From Azotobacter beijerinckii (GTDB taxonomy: Bacteria; Pseudomonadota; Gammaproteobacteria; Pseudomonadales; Pseudomonadaceae): 64,000 bases of DNA. The translations under genes and the position numbers were made by a program. Below the pieces are notes generated by a model. That model was not told where the DNA came from. It did not search any database and was given only the letters and a program-made list of their open reading frames with translations. Positions 1 through 8,610 of the stretch are shown one piece after another (the stretch's first letter is position 1; each line of letters starts with the position of its first letter). The DNA lies in NCBI RefSeq assembly GCF_900110885.1, contig NZ_FOFJ01000001.1, forward strand, positions 160,509-224,508. The letters run 5' to 3'.

Positions 1-301
1 TTTTGCTGGCTGCCAAAAAATCGACCGTGAGCGTTGCACTCAGACGATGGAGCCTAGCGCTGCTGAGGCTCCACCCAGCCTGCTTATAATTACCGTTGGG
101 CAGCGTCTCTCTAAGTTCGGAGCGAGGGTAGATACTGTTCGTAGTGCTTCCGATCCCAGAGCCTGATGAAGGTGCATAGAAAGTAATGGACCCATCGGCA
201 TTGCGAGTAAACCACTTCGACTCATACGTCTGAAGCTGCCTGGTCTGAATGATCGCGGCCCCAGCTGGAATGGTGAGATTCCAGTGCGAAAGATCGATCA
301 T
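1..301 (-). CDS. Alginate lyase, PL7 family (5' part, runs off the window)
   Basis: Reading the minus strand from an ATG at 301 gives an open frame of about 100 residues to the window edge, so the C-terminal part is missing. The start reads MIDLSHWNLTIP, and near residue 68 there is YPRSELRETL. This is the R-S/T-E-L-R block that lines the substrate cleft in polysaccharide lyase family 7, which cleaves alginate by beta-elimination. An AAGGAA ribosome-binding site sits about 8 bases before the ATG. No signal peptide is visible at this start, so the enzyme may be intracellular, may be exported by another route, or may begin further upstream. The family call rests on the N-terminal third only. 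The gene is close to an integrase remnant, so it may belong to transferred DNA. Confidence 0.72.
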   Translation of the reverse strand, partial: MIDLSHWNLTIPAGAAIIQTRQLQTYESKWFTRNADGSITFYAPSSGSGIGSTTNSIYPRSELRETLPNGNYKQAGWSLSSARLHRLSATLTVDFLAASK

Positions 302-830
302 TTCAAGGTTCCTTGTATGGCGGGCTACTCGAATAAGTATGAAATTATTTTCATATCACTTCTGTGCAACCGCGCTCACTGCTAGCAGCCGCGCCCTAGC
401 CAAGACCCCGTAGACGAGGCTACGACACAGACACAGCCGGCCAATAGCCGCTATCCGGCCTGGAAAGCGGACAGGGATACCGCCTCCACCTTGTGGCCTT
501 TGGCTTGGCCCAGGTTGGTCTGAAGCTGGACCTCCAGCTCCTTGCTTGAATGCCCTTCTTGCTGGAGCTTGGAAAGACGCCGCTACCAAACCAAGGTCGA
601 GCTGAAGAAGATCGAGAGCCTTGACCTGATGTCGGTACCATGGTCTTGCAGACCCGCGAGAAGGAAGCATCGAGAAGCTGATCGCCACCATGGCAGACTC
701 ACTGATGCCTGCCAGCAGCGACGAAATAAAACCATAAATAAATGGATTTACTCCTAAAAAACCTACTCAATAGAAATAAATGATATTGTTAAAACAACAT
801 TTATCCACGCCAACGGATTATCATAGCCCC
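302..830. other. Gene-poor stretch with decayed coding fragments
   Basis: I find no supportable gene here. On the minus strand around 460-585 a short frame reads like a protein tail (LQQEGHSSKELEVQLQTN), but a stop lies just upstream and no start is associated with it, so it is at most a fragment. The last 110 bases are AT-rich and lead into the first copy of the repeated structured unit. Confidence 0.4.
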
Positions 831-1002
831 AAGCCGTTGGCGGATCGGCATGCCAGCAGCGTCAGCCGACTCTACCTTCCACGGTCTGTCAGGGCGCACT
901 GCAGGTTCGAGTAATTCGCAAGCCTAGGTTTTTCCATATCACCTATACGGGCTGTATCTGCGCAGCCGGCGACAGAGCAGATGACAGGTCGGAAAGACGG
1001 CC
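831..1002 (+). ncRNA. Candidate structured RNA, repeat unit A of three
   Basis: First of three related units of about 170-195 bases with no credible open frame. It holds three hairpins in a fixed order. Stem 1 is GTTGGC (836-841) with GCCAGC (852-857) around the loop GGATCGGCAT. Stem 2 is GGCTG (950-954) with CAGCC (963-967) around an 8-base loop. Stem 3 is GGTCG (987-991) with CGGCC (998-1002) around GAAAGA. Between stems 1 and 2 lies the conserved segment TTCGAGTAAT (906-915). A TATCAT hexamer at 819-824, shared in position with unit C, could be a -10 box, but no good -35 is visible. The plus orientation is inferred from that hexamer. The family is not recognised. Confidence 0.45.
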
Positions 1003-1037
1003 AGCCATCCTTCCCCTGCACCGTGCAAAAATCACAA

Positions 1038-1227
1038 CATCCGTCGGCAGATCGGCATGCCGGCAGCGTCAGCCGGCCATTACGAAAATGGCCATGCCGG
1101 GCCTCACGGCTCCTGGTAAGGCGCGCAGCTTGTTCGAGTAATCTGCAAGTCTAGGGTTCATCAGCCCTATCCTGCTGGTAGGCATGCCAGCGGCGACAGA
1201 GTGCCCGACTGGCCGGCGTAACCGGCC
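1038..1227 (+). ncRNA. Candidate structured RNA, repeat unit B of three
   Basis: Second unit, diverged in sequence but preserving the pairing. Stem 1 is GTCGGC (1043-1048) with GCCGGC (1059-1064), a compensatory change relative to units A and C, and its loop is nearly unchanged (AGATCGGCAT). Stem 2 is GCTGG (1174-1178) with CCAGC (1187-1191), again compensatory and with the same 8-base loop. Stem 3 is GGCCGG (1211-1216) with CCGGCC (1222-1227) around a different loop. An extra perfect 7-bp hairpin lies in the variable part (1075-1081 with 1087-1093). The TTCGAGTAAT block is kept. No TATCAT hexamer precedes this copy. Confidence 0.45.
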
Positions 1228-1370
1228 ACTCCCTCCTCCCATATCCCCCGGAGCAGAGCGTGGCGCGCAAGCAAGCTGGTGATCCTTTCCCTCGCAGATG
1301 AAAGCAAAGCCTTTTTCCACCAAAACAATGTCAAAAAGCCATCCTTATTGCTGGGCAAGGTATCATGTCC

Positions 1371-1565
1371 CAAGCCGTTGGCGGATCGGCATGCCAGCAG
1401 CGTCAGCTGACCACGATTCCCCAGTCATGCTGGTGGCTCGCTCCCCCAGTAAGGCGCGCTGCAGGTTCGAGTAATTCGCAAGCCAAGGTATTTTCTCCAT
1501 CTACCGCTTTCAGGCTGTATCTGCGCAGCCGGCGACCGAGCAGATGACAGGCCGGAAAGACGGCC
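1371..1565 (+). ncRNA. Candidate structured RNA, repeat unit C of three
   Basis: Third unit, close to unit A in its conserved blocks and different in the interior. Stem 1 is GTTGGC (1377-1382) with GCCAGC (1393-1398). Stem 2 is GGCTG (1513-1517) with CAGCC (1526-1530). Stem 3 is GGCCG (1550-1554) with CGGCC (1561-1565), where a C-G pair replaces the U-G wobble of unit A. A TATCAT hexamer at 1361-1366 lies 16 bases before stem 1, as in unit A (17 bases). The region between units B and C (1228-1370) has no gene. Confidence 0.45.
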
Positions 1566-1648
1566 ATCCCCTCCAAGACGTATTCGCCCCGAGCCGGCCG
1601 AGGATCACCCTGTTCTTCATTGACGTCAGAGCATCCTCTTATTCACGC

Positions 1649-2152
1649 TCAGCGGCTCACATGTAGACCGACCGCATCTACCGCAACCGGAACACCGGCG
1701 TCAGTGGAAAAATGGAGCTTGAGATCTGCGTGGTCGTTTACCTCCACGATATCTCCGAAGCATACCGAGCAGCAATTGTCTATAGGCGCTGGTAAATCGG
1801 GAAGCAATCGCTTGGGGCAGTCTTGCTGGCAGTAATCATCCAGTTGAATACTGGCTACGATGGCGGCGTTATTCAATTCGTCATAGGCCGCTAACTCTTC
1901 TTCGGTAAAAGGAGCACGAACGCTCGCAAGGAAATGATCTAAAGCCGCATGCGCCTCTTCTGCTTGCGTGGAAAGCCTGTGTACCTCACGCCAGTAGTGT
2001 TGCTCTTGCATCAATTGCATCTGTCTTTCTTCTTGTAATACGGCGTCTGTCGCCGGAATCCCATTAATACTTTGAGTCCACGCCACTGGCGAAGAATCCC
2101 CACGCCCACAGAAAACTCCGAAGCTGGCCATCGCCAACATCGGTCCTGTCAC
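1649..2152 (-). CDS. Hypothetical protein, 167 aa
   Basis: Open frame with natural-looking composition. A charged helical middle (EERQMQLMQEQHYWREVHRL and following residues) leads to a Cys-rich part with CQQDC and CCSVC, which could bind a metal. I do not recognise the family. The start is uncertain: internal ATGs at residues 5 and 8 are possible. Neighbours are the structured repeat array and a recombinase remnant, so it may be mobile-element cargo. Codon use is less GC-biased than in the core genes. Confidence 0.4.
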   Translation of the reverse strand: MTGPMLAMASFGVFCGRGDSSPVAWTQSINGIPATDAVLQEERQMQLMQEQHYWREVHRLSTQAEEAHAALDHFLASVRAPFTEEELAAYDELNNAAIVASIQLDDYCQQDCPKRLLPDLPAPIDNCCSVCFGDIVEVNDHADLKLHFSTDAGVPVAVDAVGLHVSR

Positions 2153-2369
2153 CTGCCGCCGTCCTCAAGGCCTGCCCCCGTGGGCCACTCACTCATTGGA
2201 GTTTTTATCCAGGCCATATCGTCCTCGCGATAGCAAAGCGACGAGCACCCCGTTCTGCTGTATACGCCCTGACAGCCTCGGCAGTGTTGTATAGGTAGGC
2301 ACAGGGGGAGGATTAGCGCCGCGCAGGTTCGCCGAGAAAATGCAGACCACGCAGCGCCTGCTGACCTAG

Positions 2370-2618
2370 CTACGCAATGTTTGGAATCAAGCTTCTGACG
2401 TGCCCTGAATCACAAATGACACGGGCGTAGTTCTCTGCCGCATCCAATGCTTTCTTGCACAAATTAAATTCGCCTGGAATGCCATAGCGAAGATCGTGGT
2501 AGACCTTGCCAACCTTTGTTCTGAAGTTGATCCAACCCCGCCACGGCAAGCCTTCTCGTGGCTGGCTAGCCGAAACCCAGAAGTGGACACCCTCAACTTC
2601 CCTGTATTCGCGGCTCAT
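2370..2618 (-). CDS. Hypothetical protein, about 82 aa
   Basis: A small frame with a plausible protein sequence rich in aromatic and charged residues (EGVHFWVSASQ, RGWINFRTKVGKVYHDL). The ATG at 2618 is preferred because GGAG precedes it. A TTG at 2669 would add 17 residues. No known domain is recognised and no membrane segment or signal peptide is seen. It faces away from the integrase remnant that follows. Confidence 0.45.
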   Translation of the reverse strand: MSREYREVEGVHFWVSASQPREGLPWRGWINFRTKVGKVYHDLRYGIPGEFNLCKKALDAAENYARVICDSGHVRSLIPNIA

Positions 2619-2795
2619 CTGTTCTGTGTACTCCAATACTATTACCTTTGCCGTATATTGCAGCACCAATTGATAGCAAAAAACTATCAGTCAATCCAAA
2701 AAGCGGAAAATCCAACATATCCACTCCCTCGACTGCGACCCATGGTCGCATGCGCTGCGATAGCGCCCATCGTAACCATCTCCGGCCAACCTGGC

Positions 2796-3032
2796 CAGTG
2801 GGCCAAGCATCTGCCACAGGAGCTGGGCATCCGCTACCGGCCGCCGTACAACTGCAGGCACACATATGCAACAATATGCCTCATGTCCGGAATGAACCCC
2901 GCCTTTATCGCGCAGCAACTCGGCCACAGTGTCCAGATGTTGCTCTCCACATATGCGCGCTGGCTGAACTCAAGCAGTGACTGGGACGAGCTGAAAAAGC
3001 TCAAGATTGCCCCAAGCGTGGCCCAAGCCTGA
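2796..3032 (+). pseudogene. Tyrosine recombinase/phage integrase, C-terminal remnant
   Basis: Only the last 78 codons are recognisable. They contain the catalytic-core signatures: RPPYNCRHTYAT (the H-x-x-R-like box with Arg and His), then AQQLGHSV (the conserved GH) and STYARW (the nucleophilic Tyr region). The N-terminal arm-binding and most of the catalytic domain, including the first catalytic Arg, are missing. The frame continues upstream without integrase-like sequence, so the gene is truncated. It ends 36 bases before ybiT, which suggests the boundary of an old integrated element. Confidence 0.7.
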
Positions 3033-3068
3033 AACAGGTGCCGCGCAAACCCCCGATAGGTAAGCCCT

Positions 3069-4658
<1,590 letters not shown>

Positions 4659-4665
4659 AGCTATA

Positions 4666-4692
4666 CGGCCGGCCATCAGGCCGGCCGCTTTT
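4666..4692 (+). terminator. Intrinsic terminator after ybiT
   Basis: A 9-bp GC stem (CGGCCGGCC at 4666-4674 with GGCCGGCCG at 4679-4687, loop ATCA) is followed by CTTTT. It lies between convergent genes, ybiT and the cold-shock/DUF1294 gene. Confidence 0.75.
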
Positions 4693-4695
4693 ATG

Positions 4696-4747
4696 CAGGG
4701 CAAATTCATTCCCGGCAGTTGCCGGCCGCGAATAAATCCGCCCCTAC
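4696..4747. repeat. REP-like palindrome
   Basis: An imperfect inverted repeat with arms GGGCAAATTCATTC and GAATAAATCCGCCCC around a CCGGC/GCCGG core stem. Its arms resemble the GGAGC(A/G)AATTCATT arms of the palindrome at 15608-15668, so both may be members of one REP family. It overlaps the stop codon of the DUF1294 gene. Confidence 0.5.
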
Positions 4748-5454
4748 ATGAATCCGGCCAACTGCGGCAGCACTTGCCGGACGAACTTCCCGCCCAGCAG
4801 CAGCCAATCGCCCCAGAACGCCTGGTGCAGCCCGACGATTCCCCAGAACACCGCCTGATACGAGACCTTCCGCGTCTTGTGCCTAAACACCTGCTGCGCC
4901 AGCAGCGCCCCCGGCCAGCCGCCGAGCAGCTCGACGGCATGCAGGGTGTTTTCCGGCGTGCGCCAGCCACCCTTCTCCGCCCTGTTCTTGTCGCCCCAGT
5001 ACAGGAAGAAACCGATCAGACTGAGCAGGCCATAGGCACACAGCGGCCAGACGAAGTCGGCCCTCTGCAGTATCTGCAGCGCACCACCAACTGGCAACGC
5101 GCAGAGCCCGAGAAACAGGGTCGACTTGAGTGGCAGGTTCCGGATAGCCCCAGAATCGCTGCGCCCGGAGCAGTCCCTGCGAGCAGGTCTCTCCGGCTGA
5201 ATCGCAGCCGGCCGCGGTTTGCGCCGGATAGCCGGGCGGTCGAGAGTCAACTCGTCGAAACGCATGTGCCTGGCCCTCAGCCTGCCCTGCCGATCAGGCT
5301 CCGCGAGGAACAGCACCGTTTCGCCCGGCGCAGGGCGGCGGTCGCCGCGCATCGCCGATATATGCACGAACAACTGTTCACCGCCTTGTTCCGGCTGGAT
5401 GAAGCCGAACCCTTTCTCGTCATTCCAGCTCTTCAATACACCACGCTGCTCCAT
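4744..5454 (-). CDS. Cold-shock domain / DUF1294 membrane protein
   Basis: 236 residues. Residues 1-65 form a cold-shock domain with both RNA-binding motifs (KGFGFI near 14 and LFVHISAM near 28). A linker rich in Arg and Pro follows. The C-terminal half is a DUF1294 membrane domain with hydrophobic segments near 130-170 (FLGLCALPVGG, YGLLSLIGFFLYWGDK) and the family's RTPE..LH..ELLGGWPGAL signature. This architecture is common in gammaproteobacteria, and its function is unknown. It starts 13 bases after the uppP stop, so the two are probably co-transcribed. Confidence 0.85.
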   Translation of the reverse strand: MEQRGVLKSWNDEKGFGFIQPEQGGEQLFVHISAMRGDRRPAPGETVLFLAEPDRQGRLRARHMRFDELTLDRPAIRRKPRPAAIQPERPARRDCSGRSDSGAIRNLPLKSTLFLGLCALPVGGALQILQRADFVWPLCAYGLLSLIGFFLYWGDKNRAEKGGWRTPENTLHAVELLGGWPGALLAQQVFRHKTRKVSYQAVFWGIVGLHQAFWGDWLLLGGKFVRQVLPQLAGFM

Positions 5455-5467
5455 AGCCTGCTCGCCC

Positions 5468-6301
5468 TCAGCCCTGCGCCGTGCTCCAGTCGACCATGCC
5501 GAGTTGCCAGGTTAGGAGAATCAGCAGGCCGAAGCCGATGCGGTACCAGGCGAACACCGCGTAGCTGTGGCTAGCGATGAACTTGAGCAGCGCACGCACG
5601 GCGAGCATGGCGAAGATAAACGAGGTGACGAAGCCCAGGGCGAAGATCGGCAGGTCGCTGCCGCTCTCGAACAAGGCACGGTGCTTGTAGCCGGAATAGA
5701 CGGCGGCGCCAACCATGGTCGGCATGGCGAGGAAGAAGGAGAACTCGGTCGCCGCCTTGCGCGACAGGCCGAACAGCAGGCCGCCGATGATCGTCGAAGC
5801 CGAGCGCGAGGTGCCCGGGATCATGGCTAGACACTGGGCGCAGCCGATCTTGAGGGCATGCTTCCAGCTCATGTCGTCCACCGCGTGCACCTCGACGACG
5901 TGCTGGCGCCTCTCGGCCCAGAGCATGACCAAACCGCCGATCACCAGCGCGCTGGCCACGGTGACCGGGTTGAACAGCCAGTGCTCGATCAGATCGGCGA
6001 AGGCCACGCCGAGAATCACCGCCGGAAAGAAGGCGATCAGCAGGTTGACGGTGAAGCGCTGCGCCTGACGCTCGCTGGCCAGACCGAACAGCACGGAGAG
6101 GATGCGCTGGCGGAACTCCCAGACGACGGCGAGGATCGCCCCGAGCTGGATGATGATGTTGAACGCCTTGGCCCGGTCGCCGCCGAAGCCGATGAGATCG
6201 GCAATGATGATCTGGTGTCCGGTGCTGGATATCGGCAGGAATTCGGTCAATCCCTCGACAACCCCCAAGATGAACGCCTGCGCAGCGAGCCAAAGATCCA
6301 T
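5468..6301 (-). CDS. uppP: Undecaprenyl-diphosphatase UppP (BacA)
   Basis: 277-residue polytopic inner-membrane enzyme that dephosphorylates undecaprenyl diphosphate to recycle the lipid carrier for peptidoglycan and other envelope polymers. Both catalytic signatures are present: [14 protein letters not shown] near residues 17-30 (Glu-rich motif) and [10 protein letters not shown] near 170. About eight hydrophobic segments are visible. The ATG at 6301 gives the family N-terminus [10 protein letters not shown] and is preceded by GGGGGA. An in-frame ATG at 6313 and a longer frame to 6382 add only non-conserved residues. The cold-shock/DUF1294 gene lies downstream in the same probable operon. 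Confidence 0.95.
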   Translation of the reverse strand: MDLWLAAQAFILGVVEGLTEFLPISSTGHQIIIADLIGFGGDRAKAFNIIIQLGAILAVVWEFRQRILSVLFGLASERQAQRFTVNLLIAFFPAVILGVAFADLIEHWLFNPVTVASALVIGGLVMLWAERRQHVVEVHAVDDMSWKHALKIGCAQCLAMIPGTSRSASTIIGGLLFGLSRKAATEFSFFLAMPTMVGAAVYSGYKHRALFESGSDLPIFALGFVTSFIFAMLAVRALLKFIASHSYAVFAWYRIGFGLLILLTWQLGMVDWSTAQG

Positions 6302-6683
6302 CGATTCCCCCATCAAATTGAAACGCAAAAAATGAACTTGGCCATCCGAGCGCCTCTGGCGGGCGGGTGCGGACAGCGCCAATGAACGCTAACTATGAGG
6401 AGGAGACGCCCCAGGGGACAGTGCCCTCTTTGCGGGCCGGCATGCTAGCAGAGCAGGGAAAACACCGCCGCAAACTTCAATGTATGACGTTCGCCACTAG
6501 TTGAGACATATCTCCTTGGCATTCTGCAGACGAGCTGGAATGCTGTGGACACGGGTGCCCATCGAGCGCGGATCGCCAGCGGCGAAACCTTGGCTGCGGG
6601 AGTGCTCACCGGCCCGTTGCTTGCCAGGCAAGCTGTCGCCCGATCGGCAGCTTCTCGTTACTAGATCGCAAGAAGAGTCACGC
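6302..6683. other. Intergenic region between uppP and an unknown gene
   Basis: Divergent intergenic region of about 380 bases. An open frame enters from 6501 but its sequence before 6684 (CRRAGMLWTRVPIERG) looks non-coding. No clear promoter or hairpin was identified. Confidence 0.4.
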
Positions 6684-7295
6684 ATGAGCAGCATGAAGCA
6701 TCAGGAAGTCGACCTCAGCAAACCGGTCAACCCCGATCTGATCTGGGAGCTGGACCACATTGCCCGCCGCGAAATGGCCGAGCGTTTCATCCAGTTGTTC
6801 GAGAACCGGCTGTGTGTCTACTCGGAGTCGGTACGCCAGCTCTATACCAACTACAACCTGCACTTTCCGGCCGATCTTGGGCGCAAGATGGTGGTTTTGC
6901 CCAACCCCTACGCCTTCCACGACACCCTGCACGGCATCGACTCGCTCGCGGTGCGACCGACAGGCCTCTTCATCCTGCCCGGGCGGGTATTCGGCAAACC
7001 CGGCCTGCTACTGACGAAACAGCTGAACGAAGGCGGATCGATGCCCAAGAGCATGCCGTTCAAGCAGGCCCTGGCGCAGATCATCAGCAACCAGAAGAAG
7101 CTCGGCGACGTCTTCCTGCCCATCCTGATCAAGGGTGACCTGCGCGAGTTCGGCCAGCAGCTACCCTACCTCCACCTGCACCGCCTGCAGGTCAACAAAC
7201 TCAGCCACCTGTCCAACTTCGAGCGGAGCGACATCCAGAACACCATCACCCGCAAGCTCCTGATGCTCTATCGTCAGGCGGACACCCTGGGCTGA
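6684..7295 (+). CDS. Hypothetical protein, 203 aa
   Basis: The ATG at 6684 follows AAGAAGAG at a normal distance. The protein is soluble, has no signal peptide or membrane segment, and is rich in charged residues with several His/Leu stretches (LPYLHLHRLQ). I do not recognise the family. The C-terminal region (FERSDIQNTITRKLLMLYRQ) looks like an amphipathic helix. Strong codon bias for GC in third positions supports real coding. It is followed by the promoter region of the next small gene. Confidence 0.75.
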   Translation: MSSMKHQEVDLSKPVNPDLIWELDHIARREMAERFIQLFENRLCVYSESVRQLYTNYNLHFPADLGRKMVVLPNPYAFHDTLHGIDSLAVRPTGLFILPGRVFGKPGLLLTKQLNEGGSMPKSMPFKQALAQIISNQKKLGDVFLPILIKGDLREFGQQLPYLHLHRLQVNKLSHLSNFERSDIQNTITRKLLMLYRQADTLG

Positions 7296-7311
7296 ATTTC
7301 ATCGGAAAAAT

Positions 7312-7342
7312 TTGCATTGCTCTGGCGATGCTGAACTATACT
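7312..7342 (+). promoter_or_regulatory. Probable sigma-70-type promoter
   Basis: TTGCAT (7312-7317) and TATACT (7337-7342) are separated by 19 bases. The predicted leader to the 88-residue gene is about 145 bases and contains the dyad GTCAC-N6-GTGAC near 7415-7430, which could be an operator or part of an RNA structure. Confidence 0.45.
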
Positions 7343-7494
7343 GCCAGTACGTCATGTGAGTTTTAGGGCAACGGAAGGAATCCGCTAGCCTGGGCAAGTT
7401 TCAAACTCCTGTCACGCTCACGTGACATGACTTTTGCCTGCGACAAACAGCCGCGTCAGACGGCTCTTCATGGTACTCAAAGAGGGATCGACCC

Positions 7495-7761
7495 ATGACC
7501 AATCCGCTCCGTTTCAACGAAGCACTTCTCATCGCCAATCGCGCATTCAAACCCCTGCAATGCATCGCCTGGACTCAAGAGATCAACAGCGAACTCAACC
7601 TGACCGTCATGGACCGCGCCAATACGCGGACCCTGGGTCACAAGCGCATTCCCTGTTCGACCTATTCCGACCCGCAGAAACTCGCCGCCGTTATCCAGCA
7701 GACCCGCCAGGAACTGACCAGAAAAGGCGTCACCCTCGCTCCGTGGAACATGCCGGACTGA
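7495..7761 (+). CDS. Hypothetical protein, 88 aa
   Basis: The ATG is preceded by AGAGGGA with 7-base spacing. The short soluble protein contains ANRAFKPLQCIAWTQEI and WNMPD at the end. It has no signal peptide, membrane segment or recognised domain. The strong ribosome-binding site, its own promoter and a strong terminator downstream make it a convincing monocistronic gene. Function unknown. Confidence 0.75.
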   Translation: MTNPLRFNEALLIANRAFKPLQCIAWTQEINSELNLTVMDRANTRTLGHKRIPCSTYSDPQKLAAVIQQTRQELTRKGVTLAPWNMPD

Positions 7762-7773
7762 TCTTCGCTCGAT

Positions 7774-7797
7774 GAAGCCTCGCCCCGGCGAGGCTTC
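7774..7797 (+). terminator. Terminator hairpin after the 88-aa gene
   Basis: A perfect 11-bp stem (GAAGCCTCGCC with GGCGAGGCTTC, 2-base centre). No T-run follows, so it may act with the nearby nfuA hairpin. Confidence 0.55.
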
Positions 7798-7870
7798 GCG
7801 ACAGGGTGCAGCGCTGGAAGCCAGATGGCAGAGATGCCCCCCTCGCAAACGACCGGCAACAAACAAAAGG

Positions 7871-7892
7871 AAAGGCGGCCATGGCCGCCTTT
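7871..7892 (-). terminator. Terminator of nfuA
   Basis: A 22-base perfect palindrome with arms AAAGGCGGCCA and TGGCCGCCTTT lies 25 bases past the nfuA stop. On the minus strand it is followed by CCTTTTG. Confidence 0.75.
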
Positions 7893-7916
7893 CTTCGTTT
7901 CCGCCGCCGCTCGCCA

Positions 7917-8501
7917 TTAGTAATAGGCGTTTTCCCGGTTGCTGTGGTCGGTGGCGTCGCGCACACCCTTGAGGTCCGGGATGCGCTCCAACAGGGTCTT
8001 CTCCACGCCGTCCTTCAGCGTCATGTCGACCATACCGCAACCCTGGCAGCCGCCGCCGAAACGCAGCACGGCAATTCCCTCCTCGACGATGTCCACTAGG
8101 CTCACCTGGCCGCCGTGGCCGGCCAGACCCGGATTGATCTCGGTCTGCAGGTAGTAGTTGATCCGCTCGGTCAGCGGGCTGTCTTCGCCGATCATCGGCA
8201 CCTTGGCGTTCGGCGCCTTGATGGTCAGTTGGCCGCCCATGCGGTCGCTGGCGTAGTCGACGACGGCGTCCTCGAGGAAAGGCTCGCTGACGGAATCGAT
8301 CCACGCGGTGAAGCTTTTCAGCGCCAGGGCGGTATCGTCCGGATTCCGCTCGGCCGGCCGGCAATAGGCGATGCAGGTTTCGGCGCTGGGCGTGCCGGGC
8401 TGAGTGATGAAGATACGGATACCGATGTCGGTGCCGTTCTGCTTGGCCAGCAGTTCGGCCAGATAGTCGTGTGCGGCGTCGGTGATGATGATGGCGCTCA
8501 T
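7917..8501 (-). CDS. nfuA: Fe-S biogenesis protein NfuA
   Basis: 194 residues. NfuA carries [4Fe-4S] clusters and hands them to client enzymes, and is important under oxidative stress. The N-terminal A-type-like domain (residues 1-95, degenerate, without the cluster cysteines) is followed by a C-terminal Nfu domain with the cluster-binding CQGC motif near residue 150 ([12 protein letters not shown]). The ATG at 8501 gives the family N-terminus [14 protein letters not shown] and is preceded by GAGGAGCTGCC. An upstream in-frame start at 8609 is not conserved. Cti lies upstream on the same strand. Confidence 0.95.
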   Translation of the reverse strand: MSAIIITDAAHDYLAELLAKQNGTDIGIRIFITQPGTPSAETCIAYCRPAERNPDDTALALKSFTAWIDSVSEPFLEDAVVDYASDRMGGQLTIKAPNAKVPMIGEDSPLTERINYYLQTEINPGLAGHGGQVSLVDIVEEGIAVLRFGGGCQGCGMVDMTLKDGVEKTLLERIPDLKGVRDATDHSNRENAYY

Positions 8502-8610
8502 GGCAGCTCCTCGCGAATATGCCCCCGAGTGTACGCCATGCTTTCGGGGGGATAAAGTCCTAGCATGCCAGTCGGAATAAGCTCCGAAAGTCCGCCACAG
8601 ACGGGCCACC

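Noticed and set aside
356..757. Short overlapping frames in the 302-830 gap
   Set aside because: They overlap in both strands, lack ribosome-binding sites and have no recognisable domain.
831..1565. CRISPR array or integron attC cassettes for the three repeats
   Set aside because: Units are about 170-195 bases, differ in sequence, and are unevenly spaced with no constant spacer length. No core GTTRRRY/RYYYAAC pairing frame typical of attC was found.
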